Assembly (NCBI RefSeq): GCF_964340395.1
Contig: NC_135570.1
Coordinates: forward strand, 6,868,822 to 6,932,821
Length of the DNA stretch: 64,000 bases
Direction of reading: 5' to 3'
From: Glandiceps talaboti
Lineage: Eukaryota; Hemichordata; Enteropneusta; Spengelidae
In this document: positions 39,401 through 52,395 of the stretch, one piece after another
How the letters are laid out: each line of letters begins with the position of its first letter
Numbering within the stretch: the first letter of the stretch is position 1
Program-made: the position numbers and the translations under genes
The notes under the pieces: generated by a model
Databases searched by the model: none
Seen by the model: the letters and a program-made list of their open reading frames with translations, nothing else
Told to the model about the DNA's origin: nothing

Positions 39401-42400
39401 GATAAAATATATATCTGGGATGGGAAACTATTCAATGAAAGTGTCTAGAGTGAGTGATGTGTTAGGACACACAATTTAAAACAGCTTGAATGAGCTACCG
39501 ATCTGAAATATTGACTCAGGATGATGGTACGCCTTAAGGCGGCGCCCTCACACACCACTCACTCTAGACCCGTTTTATAAAATCCTCAAAAAGTTTATTC
39601 ATGAGGCTACGAAACTCAAAATTACGGGTATCAGATAGCATCACAGACAAGATAGAAACATAACAAGAATTGCTATTAGGCCTAGGTGTTATTAGGGGGA
39701 CTACAAGCTCGGTAATCGTCTCTGGTAGTTTGCAAGGTTGTCTTTTGTGCAAACAAGGGCCGAAGGTTACCGAGAATTCCGTGATTTGCTCTTCGGGAAT
39801 CATCGGCGTTGCATGCTGTGACAAAGCAAAGGCCGATGGTTCCCGAAGAGCAAAAAGGAGCAAATCACGGAATTCTCGGTAACGTTCGGCCCTTGTTTGA
39901 ACAATGGAAACCTTTGCAAACTACTAAAGCTGATTACCGAGCCTGTAATGCCCCTATTAACATTTCGACACCATACACGTTAATGTTATGCTTCTCTCTT
40001 GCCTGTGGTGTTATTTGATACCCGAAATTTTGTGTTTCATCGCCTCATGAATAATTTTTTTGGAAATTTTTAAAGCCTCCTCAGGATTAGTGATGATGTG
40101 TGACAGTGAGGGCGCCTGATCCTAGGTACTGAGTCAAATAGTTGGGACTGTTTGTCGGGTAAAAACGATCGACTTATTATGTAAGAGATGAAAAAATGTC
40201 AGTTTCTTTTGTATTGTCAACAGCAACAGGTGTCCATGGCCCAAGTAAATCGTATTCTCAAAGTTTTTATTGCAGAAACAAAATTTAGGAGGGATTTTTG
40301 ATAAGTTAAGATAAAATATATATCTGGGATGGGAAACTATTCAATGAAAGTGTCTAGAGTGAGTGATGTGTTAGGACACACAATTTAAAACAGCTTGAAT
40401 GAGCTACCGATCTGAAATATTGACTCAGGATGATGGTACGCCTTGATGCGGCGCCCTCACACACCACTCACTCTAGACCCGTTTTATAAAATCCTCAAAA
40501 AGTTTATTCATGAGGATACGAAACTCAAAATTACGGGTATCAGATAACATCACAGACAAGATAGAAACATAACAAGAATTGCTATTAGGCCTAGGTGTTA
40601 TTAGGGGGACTACAAGCTCGGTAATCGTCTCTGGTAGTTTGCAAGGTTGTCTTTTGTGCAAACAAGGGCCGAAGGTTACCGAGAATTCCGTGATTTGCTC
40701 TTCGGGAATCATCGGCGTTGCATGCTGTGACAAAGCAAAGGCCGATGGTTCCCGAAGAGCAAAAAGGAGCAAATCACGGAATTCTCGGTAACGTTCGGCC
40801 CTTGTTTGAACAATGGAAACCTTTGCAAACTACTAAAGCTGATTACCGAGCCTGTAATGCCCCTATTAACATTTCGACACCATACACGTTAATGTTATGC
40901 TTCTCTCTTGCCTGTGGTGTTATTTGATACCCGAAATTTTGTGTTTCATCGCCTCATGAATAATTTTTTTGGAAATTTTTAAAGCCTCCTCAGGATTAGT
41001 GATGATGTGTGACAGTGAGGGCGCCTGATCCTAGGTACTGAGTCAAATAGTTGGGACTGTTTGTCGGGTAAAAACGATCGACTTATTATGTAAGAGATGA
41101 AAAAATGTCAGTTTCTTTTGTATTGTCAACAGCAACAGGTGTCCATGGCCCAAGTAAATCGTATTCTCAAAGTTTTTATTGCAGAAACAAAATTTAGGAG
41201 GGATTTTTGATAAGTTAAGATAAAATATATATCTGGGATGGGAAACTATTCAATGAAAGTGTCTAGAGTGAGTGATGTGTTAGGACACACAATTTAAAAC
41301 AGCTTGAATGAGCTACCGATCTGAAATATTGACTCAGGATGATGGTACGCCTTGATGCGGCGCCCTCACACACCACTCACTCTAGACCCGTTTTATAAAA
41401 TCCTCAAAAAGTTTATTCATGAGGCTACGAAACTCAAAATTACGGGTATCAGATAGCATCACAGACAAGATAGAAACATAACAAGAATTGCTATTAGGCC
41501 TAGGTGTTATTAGGGGGACTACAAGCTCGGTAATCGTCTCTGGTAGTTTGCAAGGTTGTCTTTTGTGCAAACAAGGGCCGAAGGTTACCGAGAATTCCGT
41601 GATTTGCTCTTCGGGAATCATCGGCGTTGCATGCTGTGACAAAGCAAAGGCCGATGGTTCCCGAAGAGCAAAAAGGAGCAAATCACGGAATTCTCGGTAA
41701 CGTTCGGCCCTTGTTTGAACAATGGAAACCTTTGCAAACTACTAAAGCTGATTACCGAGCCTGTAATGCCCCTATTAACATTTCGACACCATACACGTTA
41801 ATGTTATGCTTCTCTCTTGCCTGTGGTGTTATTTGATACCCGAAATTTTGTGTTTCATCGCCTCATGAATAATTTTTTTGGAAATTTTTAAAGCCTCCTC
41901 AGGATTAGTGATGATGTGTGACAGTGAGGGCGCCTGATCCTAGGTACTGAGTCAAATAGTTGGGACTGTTTGTCGGGTAAAAACGATCGACTTATTATGT
42001 AAGAGATGAAAAAATGTCAGTTTCTTTTGTATTGTCAACAGCAACAGGTGTCCATGGCCCAAGTAAATCGTATTCTCAAAGTTTTTATTGCAGAAACAAA
42101 ATTTAGGAGGGATTTTTGATAAGTTAAGATAAAATATATATCTGGGATGGGAAACTATTCAATGAAAGTGTCTAGAGTGAGTGATGTGTTAGGACACACA
42201 ATTTAAAACAGCTTGAATGAGCTACCGATCTGAAATATTGACTCAGGATGATGGTACGCCTTGATGCGGCGCCCTCACACACCACTCACTCTAGACCCGT
42301 TTTATAAAATCCTCAAAAAGTTTATTCATGAGGCTACGAAACTCAAAATTACGGGTATCAGATAACATCACAGACAAGATAGAAACATAACAAGAATTGC

Positions 42401-45400
42401 TATTAGGCCTAGGTGTTATTAGGGGGACTACAAGCTCGGTAATCGTCTCTGGTAGTTTGCAAGGTTGTCTTTTGTGCAAACAAGGGCCGAAGGTTACCGA
42501 GAATTCCGTGATTTGCTCTTCGGGAATCATCGGCGTTGCATGCTGTGACAAAGCAAAGGCCGATGGTTCCCGAAGAGCAAAAAGGAGCAAATCACGGAAT
42601 TCTCGGTAACGTTCGGCCCTTGTTTGAACAATGGAAACCTTTGCAAACTACTAAAGCTGATTACCGAGCCTGTAATGCCCCTATTAACATTTCGACACCA
42701 TACACGTTAATGTTATGCTTCTCTCTTGCCTGTGGTGTTATTTGATACCCGAAATTTTGTGTTTCATCGCCTCATGAATAATTTTTTTGGAAATTTTTAA
42801 AGCCTCCTCAGGATTAGTGATGATGTGTGACAGTGAGGGCGCCTGATCCTAGGTACTGAGTCAAATAGTTGGGACTGTTTGTCGGGTAAAAACGATCGAC
42901 TTATTATGTAAGAGATGAAAAAATGTCAGTTTCTTTTGTATTGTCAACAGCAACAGGTGTCCATGGCCCAAGTAAATCGTATTCTCAAAGTTTTTATTGC
43001 AGAAACAAAATTTAGGAGGGATTTTTGATAAGTTAAGATAAAATATATATCTGGGATGGGAAACTATTCAATGAAAGTGTCTAGAGTGAGTGATGTGTTA
43101 GGACACACAATTTAAAACAGCTTGAATGAGCTACCGATCTGAAATATTGACTCAGGATGATGGTACGCCTTGATGCGGCGCCCTCACACACCACTCACTC
43201 TAGACCCGTTTTATAAAATCCTCAAAAAGTTTATTCATGAGGATACGAAACTCAAAATTACGGGTATCAGATAACATCACAGACAAGATAGAAACATAAC
43301 AAGAATTGCTATTAGGCCTAGGTGTTATTAGGGGGACTACAAGCTCGGTAATCGTCTCTGGTAGTTTGCAAGGTTGTCTTTTGTGCAAACAAGGGCCGAA
43401 GGTTACCGAGAATTCCGTGATTTGCTCTTCGGGAATCATCGGCGTTGCATGCTGTGACAAAGCAAAGGCCGATGGTTCCCGAAGAGCAAAAAGGAGCAAA
43501 TCACGGAATTCTCGGTAACGTTCGGCCCTTGTTTGAACAATGGAAACCTTTGCAAACTACTAAAGCTGATTACCGAGCCTGTAATGCCCCTATTAACATT
43601 TCGACACCATACACGTTAATGTTATGCTTCTCTCTTGCCTGTGGTGTTATTTGATACCCGAAATTTTGTGTTTCATCGCCTCATGAATAATTTTTTTGGA
43701 AATTTTTAAAGCCTCCTCAGGATTAGTGATGATGTGTGACAGTGAGGGCGCCTGATCCTAGGTACTGAGTCAAATAGTTGGGACTGTTTGTCGGGTAAAA
43801 ACGATCGACTTATTATGTAAGAGATGAAAAAATGTCAGTTTCTTTTGTATTGTCAACAGCAACAGGTGTCCATGGCCCAAGTAAATCGTATTCTCAAAGT
43901 TTTTATTGCAGAAACAAAATTTAGGAGGGATTTTTGATAAGTTAAGATAAAATATATATCTGGGATGGGAAACTATTCAATGAAAGTGTCTAGAGTGAGT
44001 GATGTGTTAGGACACACAATTTAAAACAGCTTGAATGAGCTACCGATCTGAAATATTGACTCAGGATGATGGTACGCCTTGATGCGGCGCCCTCACACAC
44101 CACTCACTCTAGACCCGTTTTATAAAATCCTCAAAAAGTTTATTCATGAGGCTACGAAACTCAAAATTACGGGTATCAGATAGCATCACAGACAAGATAG
44201 AAACATAACAAGAATTGCTATTAGGCCTAGGTGTTATTAGGGGGACTACAAGCTCGGTAATCGTCTCTGGTAGTTTGCAAGGTTGTCTTTTGTGCAAACA
44301 AGGGCCGAAGGTTACCGAGAATTCCGTGATTTGCTCTTCGGGAATCATCGGCGTTGCATGCTGTGACAAAGCAAAGGCCGATGGTTCCCGAAGAGCAAAA
44401 AGGAGCAAATCACGGAATTCTCGGTAACGTTCGGCCCTTGTTTGAACAATGGAAACCTTTGCAAACTACTAAAGCTGATTACCGAGCCTGTAATGCCCCT
44501 ATTAACATTTCGACACCATACACGTTAATGTTATGCTTCTCTCTTGCCTGTGGTGTTATTTGATACCCGAAATTTTGTGTTTCATCGCCTCATGAATAAT
44601 TTTTTTGGAAATTTTTAAAGCCTCCTCAGGATTAGTGATGATGTGTGACAGTGAGGGCGCCTGATCCTAGGTACTGAGTCAAATAGTTGGGACTGTTTGT
44701 CGGGTAAAAACGATCGACTTATTATGTAAGAGATGAAAAAATGTCAGTTTCTTTTGTATTGTCAACAGCAACAGGTGTCCATGGCCCAAGTAAATCGTAT
44801 TCTCAAAGTTTTTATTGCAGAAACAAAATTTAGGAGGGATTTTTGATAAGTTAAGATAAAATATATATCTGGGATGGGAAACTATTCAATGAAAGTGTCT
44901 AGAGTGAGTGATGTGTTAGGACACACAATTTAAAACAGCTTGAATGAGCTACCGATCTGAAATATTGACTCAGGATGATGGTACGCCTTGATGCGGCGCC
45001 CTCACACACCACTCACTCTAGACCCGTTTTATAAAATCCTCAAAAAGTTTATTCATGAGGCTACGAAACTCAAAATTACGGGTATCAGATAGCATCACAG
45101 ACAAGATAGAAACATAACAAGAATTGCTATTAGGCCTAGGTGTTATTAGGGGGACTACAAGCTCGGTAATCGTCTCTGGTAGTTTGCAAGGTTGTCTTTT
45201 GTGCAAACAAGGGCCGAAGGTTACCGAGAATTCCGTGATTTGCTCTTCGGGAATCATCGGCGTTGCATGCTGTGACAAAGCAAAGGCCGATGGTTCCCGA
45301 AGAGCAAAAAGGAGCAAATCACGGAATTCTCGGTAACGTTCGGCCCTTGTTTGAACAATGGAAACCTTTGCAAACTACTAAAGCTGATTACCGAGCCTGT

Positions 45401-48400
45401 AATGCCCCTATTAACATTTCGACACCATACACGTTAATGTTATGCTTCTCTCTTGCCTGTGGTGTTATTTGATACCCGAAATTTTGTGTTTCATCGCCTC
45501 ATGAATAATTTTTTTGGAAATTTTTAAAGCCTCCTCAGGATTAGTGATGATGTGTGACAGTGAGGGCGCCTGATCCTAGGTACTGAGTCAAATAGTTGGG
45601 ACTGTTTGTCGGGTAAAAACGATCGACTTATTATGTAAGAGATGAAAAAATGTCAGTTTCTTTTGTATTGTCAACAGCAACAGGTGTCCATGGCCCAAGT
45701 AAATCGTATTCTCAAAGTTTTTATTGCAGAAACAAAATTTAGGAGGGATTTTTGATAAGTTAAGATAAAATATATATCTGGGATGGGAAACTATTCAATG
45801 AAAGTGTCTAGAGTGAGTGATGTGTTAGGACACACAATTTAAAACAGCTTGAATGAGCTACCGATCTGAAATATTGACTCAGGATGATGGTACGCCTTAA
45901 GGCGGCGCCCTCACACACCACTCACTCTAGACCCGTTTTATAAAATCCTCAAAAAGTTTATTCATGAGGCTACGAAACTCAAAATTACGGGTATCAGATA
46001 ACATCACAGACAAGATAGAAACATAACAAGAATTGCTATTAGGCCTAGGTGTTATTAGGGGGACTACAAGCTCGGTAATCGTCTCTGGTAGTTTGCAAGG
46101 TTGTCTTTTGTGCAAACAAGGGCCGAAGGTTACCGAGAATTCCGTGATTTGCTCTTCGGGAATCATCGGCGTTGCATGCTGTGACAAAGCAAAGGCCGAT
46201 GGTTCCCGAAGAGCAAAAAGGAGCAAATCACGGAATTCTCGGTAACGTTCGGCCCTTGTTTGAACAATGGAAACCTTTGCAAACTACTAAAGCTGATTAC
46301 CGAGCCTGTAATGCCCCTATTAACATTTCGACACCATACACGTTAATGTTATGCTTCTCTCTTGCCTGTGGTGTTATTTGATACCCGAAATTTTGTGTTT
46401 CATCGCCTCATGAATAATTTTTTTGGAAATTTTTAAAGCCTCCTCAGGATTAGTGATGATGTGTGACAGTGAGGGCGCCTGATCCTAGGTACTGAGTCAA
46501 ATAGTTGGGACTGTTTGTCGGGTAAAAACGATCGACTTATTATGTAAGAGATGAAAAAATGTCAGTTTCTTTTGTATTGTCAACAGCAACAGGTGTCCAT
46601 GGCCCAAGTAAATCGTATTCTCAAAGTTTTTATTGCAGAAACAAAATTTAGGAGGGATTTTTGATAAGTTAAGATAAAATATATATCTGGGATGGGAAAC
46701 TATTCAATGAAAGTGTCTAGAGTGAGTGATGTGTTAGGACACACAATTTAAAACAGCTTGAATGAGCTACCGATCTGAAATATTGACTCAGGATGATGGT
46801 ACGCCTTGATGCGGCGCCCTCACACACCACTCACTCTAGACCCGTTTTATAAAATCCTCAAAAAGTTTATTCATGAGGATACGAAACTCAAAATTACGGG
46901 TATCAGATAACATCACAGACAAGATAGAAACATAACAAGAATTGCTATTAGGCCTAGGTGTTATTAGGGGGACTACAAGCTCGGTAATCGTCTCTGGTAG
47001 TTTGCAAGGTTGTCTTTTGTGCAAACAAGGGCCGAAGGTTACCGAGAATTCCGTGATTTGCTCTTCGGGAATCATCGGCGTTGCATGCTGTGACAAAGCA
47101 AAGGCCGATGGTTCCCGAAGAGCAAAAAGGAGCAAATCACGGAATTCTCGGTAACGTTCGGCCCTTGTTTGAACAATGGAAACCTTTGCAAACTACTAAA
47201 GCTGATTACCGAGCCTGTAATGCCCCTATTAACATTTCGACACCATACACGTTAATGTTATGCTTCTCTCTTGCCTGTGGTGTTATTTGATACCCGAAAT
47301 TTTGTGTTTCATCGCCTCATGAATAATTTTTTTGGAAATTTTTAAAGCCTCCTCAGGATTAGTGATGATGTGTGACAGTGAGGGCGCCTGATCCTAGGTA
47401 CTGAGTCAAATAGTTGGGACTGTTTGTCGGGTAAAAACGATCGACTTATTATGTAAGAGATGAAAAAATGTCAGTTTCTTTTGTATTGTCAACAGCAACA
47501 GGTGTCCATGGCCCAAGTAAATCGTATTCTCAAAGTTTTTATTGCAGAAACAAAATTTAGGAGGGATTTTTGATAAGTTAAGATAAAATATATATCTGGG
47601 ATGGGAAACTATTCAATGAAAGTGTCTAGAGTGAGTGATGTGTTAGGACACACAATTTAAAACAGCTTGAATGAGCTACCGATCTGAAATATTGACTCAG
47701 GATGATGGTACGCCTTGATGCGGCGCCCTCACACACCACTCACTCTAGACCCGTTTTATAAAATCCTCAAAAAGTTTATTCATGAGGCTACGAAACTCAA
47801 AATTACGGGTATCAGATAGCATCACAGACAAGATAGAAACATAACAAGAATTGCTATTAGGCCTAGGTGTTATTAGGGGGACTACAAGCTCGGTAATCGT
47901 CTCTGGTAGTTTGCAAGGTTGTCTTTTGTGCAAACAAGGGCCGAAGGTTACCGAGAATTCCGTGATTTGCTCTTCGGGAATCATCGGCGTTGCATGCTGT
48001 GACAAAGCAAAGGCCGATGGTTCCCGAAGAGCAAAAAGGAGCAAATCACGGAATTCTCGGTAACGTTCGGCCCTTGTTTGAACAATGGAAACCTTTGCAA
48101 ACTACTAAAGCTGATTACCGAGCCTGTAATGCCCCTATTAACATTTCGACACCATACACGTTAATGTTATGCTTCTCTCTTGCCTGTGGTGTTATTTGAT
48201 ACCCGAAATTTTGTGTTTCATCGCCTCATGAATAATTTTTTTGGAAATTTTTAAAGCCTCCTCAGGATTAGTGATGATGTGTGACAGTGAGGGCGCCTGA
48301 TCCTAGGTACTGAGTCAAATAGTTGGGACTGTTTGTCGGGTAAAAACGATCGACTTATTATGTAAGAGATGAAAAAATGTCAGTTTCTTTTGTATTGTCA

Positions 48401-49416
48401 ACAGCAACAGGTGTCCATGGCCCAAGTAAATCGTATTCTCAAAGTTTTTATTGCAGAAACAAAATTTAGGAGGGATTTTTGATAAGTTAAGATAAAATAT
48501 ATATCTGGGATGGGAAACTATTCAATGAAAGTGTCTAGAGTGAGTGATGTGTTAGGACACACAATTTAAAACAGCTTGAATGAGCTACCGATCTGAAATA
48601 TTGACTCAGGATGATGGTACGCCTTGATGCGGCGCCCTCACACACCACTCACTCTAGACCCGTTTTATAAAATCCTCAAAAAGTTTATTCATGAGGCTAC
48701 GAAACTCAAAATTACGGGTATCAGATAGCATCACAGACAAGATAGAAACATAACAAGAATTGCTATTAGGCCTAGGTGTTATTAGGGGGACTACAAGCTC
48801 GGTAATCGTCTCTGGTAGTTTGCAAGGTTGTCTTTTGTGCAAACAAGGGCCGAAGGTTACCGAGAATTCCGTGATTTGCTCTTCGGGAATCATCGGCGTT
48901 GCATGCTGTGACAAAGCAAAGGCCGATGGTTCCCGAAGAGCAAAAAGGAGCAAATCACGGAATTCTCGGTAACGTTCGGCCCTTGTTTGAACAATGGAAA
49001 CCTTTGCAAACTACTAAAGCTGATTACCGAGCCTGTAATGCCCCTATTAACATTTCGACACCATACACGTTAATGTTATGCTTCTCTCTTGCCTGTGGTG
49101 TTATTTGATACCCGAAATTTTGTGTTTCATCGCCTCATGAATAATTTTTTTGGAAATTTTTAAAGCCTCCTCAGGATTAGTGATGATGTGTGACAGTGAG
49201 GGCGCCTGATCCTAGGTACTGAGTCAAAATTTCAGATCGGCAGCTAGTTGGGACTGTTTGTCGGGTAAAAACGATCGACTTATTATGTAAGAGATGAAAA
49301 AATGTCAGTTTCTTTTGTATTATCAACAGCAACAGGTGTCCATGGCCCAAGTAAATTGTATTCTCAAAGTTTTTATTGCAGAAACAAAATTTAGGAGGGA
49401 TTTTTGATAAGTTAAG
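33437..49416. repeat. 909-bp satellite array with inverted arms, about 17.6 copies
   Basis: Landmarks recur exactly every 909 bp from about 33.4 kb to 49.2 kb, with no indel until the final copy. In the unit 34378-35286, arm 1 (34378-34684) and arm 2 (34964-35261) are inverted relatives of each other. They are separated by a loop of about 280 bp and a 25-bp spacer holding GTTGCATGCTGTGACAAAGC. A second inverted pair, GTCTAGAGTGAGTG and CACTCACTCTAGAC, lies inside. Copies differ at only a few sites. Three short open frames per unit (99, 70 and 69 codons) repeat identically because the DNA repeats; they lie across the inverted arms and show no domain. Confidence 0.97.
49205..49416. repeat. Terminal, longer variant copy of the satellite
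   Basis: After GTACTGAGTCAAA the last copy has 16 extra bases (ATTTCAGATCGGCAGC) before TAGTTGGG, absent from all inner copies. The extra bases extend the pairing with the opposite arm (which contains GCTACCGATCTGAAAT), so this copy appears closer to the ancestral unit. It breaks off at 49416. Confidence 0.85.
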
Positions 49417-49639
49417 TGTTGCTGTGGGAAGCTCTGTTATCATCTTGAGTAGGTTTGAAGCATAGGGGCGTGTACTTTTTCATAGTTGTTTTCCAGGTTT
49501 ACAGACTAAATATAACAACTTTTTGACTATATATTCCTACCTATAAGGAGCATAAAAAAATATTTCTACTAGGTATAGAGATTGATACATTTGTAGCAGT
49601 AGGATTCGTACCATATTTTCCTAAGAAAACGGTAATCTA

Positions 49640-49850
49640 AGCAATAATACCCTCTGGTTTGAAGGATCTCTTTTGTTCAAACATACGCTGACAGTTAGCG
49701 AGTTTTTCGTGATTTGCTCTTCGGGAACCATCCTATTTTGCTTTTGACAGTGAAAAAAATAGTTATTATGTAACAGTTGAAAAATGTCACTTTCTTTGTT
49801 ATTTCTGCATCAAAACCTTCTAAAATATTATTTACTTAGGCCATGGGCAC
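49640..49850. repeat. Diverged outer arm of the satellite, right edge, inverted
   Basis: GTGATTTGCTCTTCGGGAAC then CATC (49710-49733) is the inverse of the left-edge start at 33208. It is followed by a decayed copy of the unit's loop (TTATTATGTAACAGTTGAAA). The whole 16.5-kb block is thus bounded by inverted old arms. Confidence 0.75.
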
Positions 49851-50225
49851 CCCCTGGGGGTGGGGTGGGGGTGGGGGTGGCTACTCCCCTTATTTGAGTG
49901 TACGTATATGTGCCATACTTTGGGGTGCATTTTCTAGCCCTTTGGTCTAAAATGGGGTCTAGTTTTTCGAGCTGAAGAGTCTAAAATGGGGTCCACGTTC
50001 CGTTATTTTCGATTTTGATTGGTCTTAAATGTGGTCCATTGTACTTTTAACCAAATAATAACTGCCATTACTTGTCCCAAAATGTTGCCTCCTAAGGAAA
50101 ATGTATTTAGGTCTAAACTTTCATCGTTTTAAAACCTGTAATGGTCAAAAATTGATTTTTGGTCAAAGTGGGTCTAAAATGGGGCCTGGGGTTTCCAGCA
50201 CTGACCACACACCCCTACCAGAGAT
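49843..50225. repeat. G-rich dispersed repeat
   Basis: GGGGGTGGGGTGGGGGTGG and several GGTCTAAAATGGGG copies end in CACACCCCTACCAGAGATGG. The composition and repeated GTCTAAAATGGGG phrases suggest a mobile or dispersed repeat rather than a gene. The G-runs could form quadruplexes. Confidence 0.5.
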
Positions 50226-50472
50226 GGCCACAGGGTTAAAGTAATCAAATCTACAAAAGTAAAATCATTCAATTTATTTAAATCCTGAATCCTGAGCACA
50301 TTCGAAGAACACTGGAATAAGTATTGTCATCACAATAACAAACATATTATTGTTAGCATACATTGAACTGTACATGTATCTCAGTATCAAGCTCATTACT
50401 TTGCAATATTTTCCAAGCCAAAGGTACTTTCATTATCACATATTCTGTACTTGTGATATCTTGGGCGAGCTC

Positions 50473-50638
50473 AGGATATAATAGCCATTAGCAATCCATT
50501 TATCGATTAGTCTAGCTGTCCACAGCACTGAAGCTGTCGACTGTGCAATCTCTTGTAGTGGATGAGAGCTAGCACACTCACAGCTTCAGCACTGTGGACA
50601 CTGAGTCTAAGTCAGGGATTGCAAAGGGCTTTTATCCT
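50473..50638. mobile_element. Short foldback MITE
   Basis: AGGATATAATAGCC and GCTGTCCACAGCACTGAAGC in the left half are inverted in the right half (GCTTCAGCACTGTGGACA and GGCTTTTATCCT), giving a 166-bp hairpin. Confidence 0.75.
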
Positions 50639-50827
50639 CAACTTGCCTCTTACATCGATGCATACACATTACTATTTGCATTTGCACTGCAGTGTAATAA
50701 CATAAACATTACTGCATAACTAACATGTATGCAAATGAGAATGAACATGCAAATTGTTCATTTACATGAAGTCACATGAACACAGAATTGTTGTGAACAC
50801 AGTACTATTAAATTTGCTGTTTCAAGT

Positions 50828-51015
50828 AAACATGTGGAATAATAACAGAGCCCCATGCTGCATGAGTGCCAGTGTAGGTATTTAATCATTCTATGCTGTT
50901 TTTCACTACACATTCACTAGCTTAGCTCATGAAAATACATGTACAGAAAATACTACAAGCAAAGTGTAAATACACTATACCCACACTTGCATGAGGTTCT
51001 GTCATCATGTGTTTA
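50828..51015. mobile_element. Foldback MITE family E, copy 2
   Basis: AATAACAGAGCCCCATGC at the left and GCATGAGGTTCTGTCAT at the right match the outer arms of the copy at 29375-29605. The interior is diverged. Confidence 0.65.
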
Positions 51016-51449
51016 CCAAATACATTGATTTAGAATCACACTAGTGTCTTGGGTCCTGTGTGTTCTTACAGCTTGCCAATCCTGCTAGCCCCTCACACAC
51101 TTTCAGGCTTGGTAATACTGGTTTTGCCAGAACAGTTTGAAAATGCCAGCATGATCGTGAATGCCAAATTTAAAATCTTATTATACAGTTTGATGTGTAA
51201 CTAGATGTTTTTGTGGACAATTCTCTCTACGTATCTGAGAAAAGTGAAAAAAATACCCTGATGTGTGGAAGATATATTAAAAGGCAACCAAGTTTAGAAA
51301 ACAATAGAATACAATCTTGTACAATAGTGTATCATAACTTTCTTTGCACTATTTAGCTAAATTGTAAACATTGACCACACAAAATTACACTTTTGATTAC
51401 ATGTCATGAATGAAAAGGAGACGAGTTCTTCCAGGTCGTTTTTAGCATG
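51016..51449. other. Intergenic, nothing recognised
   Basis: No exon or repeat identified. Confidence 0.4.
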
Positions 51450-51925
51450 GCCACTCAAATTAGTATTTTTGTTTACATGTTTGATATAAAGCAAAATCCA
51501 ATCAGATCAGTTATCAAAGGTTGGCCACTCAAATTAGCATTTTTGTTACATGACTGAAATACACCAAAATTTACAATCAGTGATTAAAGAAATGTTGGCC
51601 ACTCAAATTGACATTTTTGTTACATGACTGAAATACAGCAAAATTTACAATCAGTGATTAAAGAAATATTGGCCACTCAAATTAGCATTTTTGTTACATG
51701 ACTGAAATACAGCAACATTTATAATCGGTGATTAAAGAAAGGTTGGCCACTCAAATTGACATTTTTGTTACATGACTGAAATACAGCAACATTTACAATC
51801 TGTGCTTAAAGAAAGGTTGGCCACTCAAATTAGCATTTTTGTTACATGACTGAAATATAGCAAAATTTACAATCTGTGATTAAAGAAAGATTGGCCACTC
51901 AAATTGACATTTTTGTTTGCATGAC
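51450..51925. repeat. 74-bp minisatellite
   Basis: GGCCACTCAAATT recurs at 51597, 51671, 51745, 51819 and 51893, exactly 74 bp apart, with less regular copies upstream. Units alternate between AAATTAGCATTTTTG and AAATTGACATTTTTG versions. Confidence 0.92.
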
Positions 51926-52030
51926 TAAAGTAAGCAAAATTGATTGATGTCAGTGTTTAAAGGGTTGACTACTATGTAATATCAAGATTGTTAGGGTGAA
52001 CATTTCTTCATGCAAATGTCTACCATTATC

Positions 52031-52395
52031 TTAAAGTGGCACAATCTGAGTTTATAAACCTTTTGTAGTCAACTGAAAAGACTTACATAAAACCAAAGAT
52101 TAAAATATTATAGTATAGTATTATCATTGATGCATGTCTTCTATGACATTACAAATGTCTTCTGGCATTGTTAGAATAGCTGACTGTATAGTATGGATTC
52201 CTCCACATTTTTGATACATGTACAAAATTACAACATAGGATTGTGTATATGTTATATCTGGATACCAGGTTTGAGTTCAGTCAATTGCAAGTGATGGTTA
52301 AGTATACATTATGTAAGGAGAATACTACGAGTGATTTTAAAAACGCAGTATAAATCTCACCCGAAGACGTATAAACTCAGCTTGTGCCCCTTTAA
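52031..52395. mobile_element. MITE family A, copy 5
   Basis: TTAAAGTGGCACAATCTGAG at the left is inverted at the right (CTCAGCTTGTGCCCCTTTAA). The interior closely follows the copy at 17832-18157. Confidence 0.88.

Noticed and set aside
33425-49108. Repeated 99-, 70- and 69-codon frames as a family of small genes
   Set aside because: They recur with the 909-bp DNA unit, overlap on opposite strands across inverted arms, and show no coding signature or known domain.
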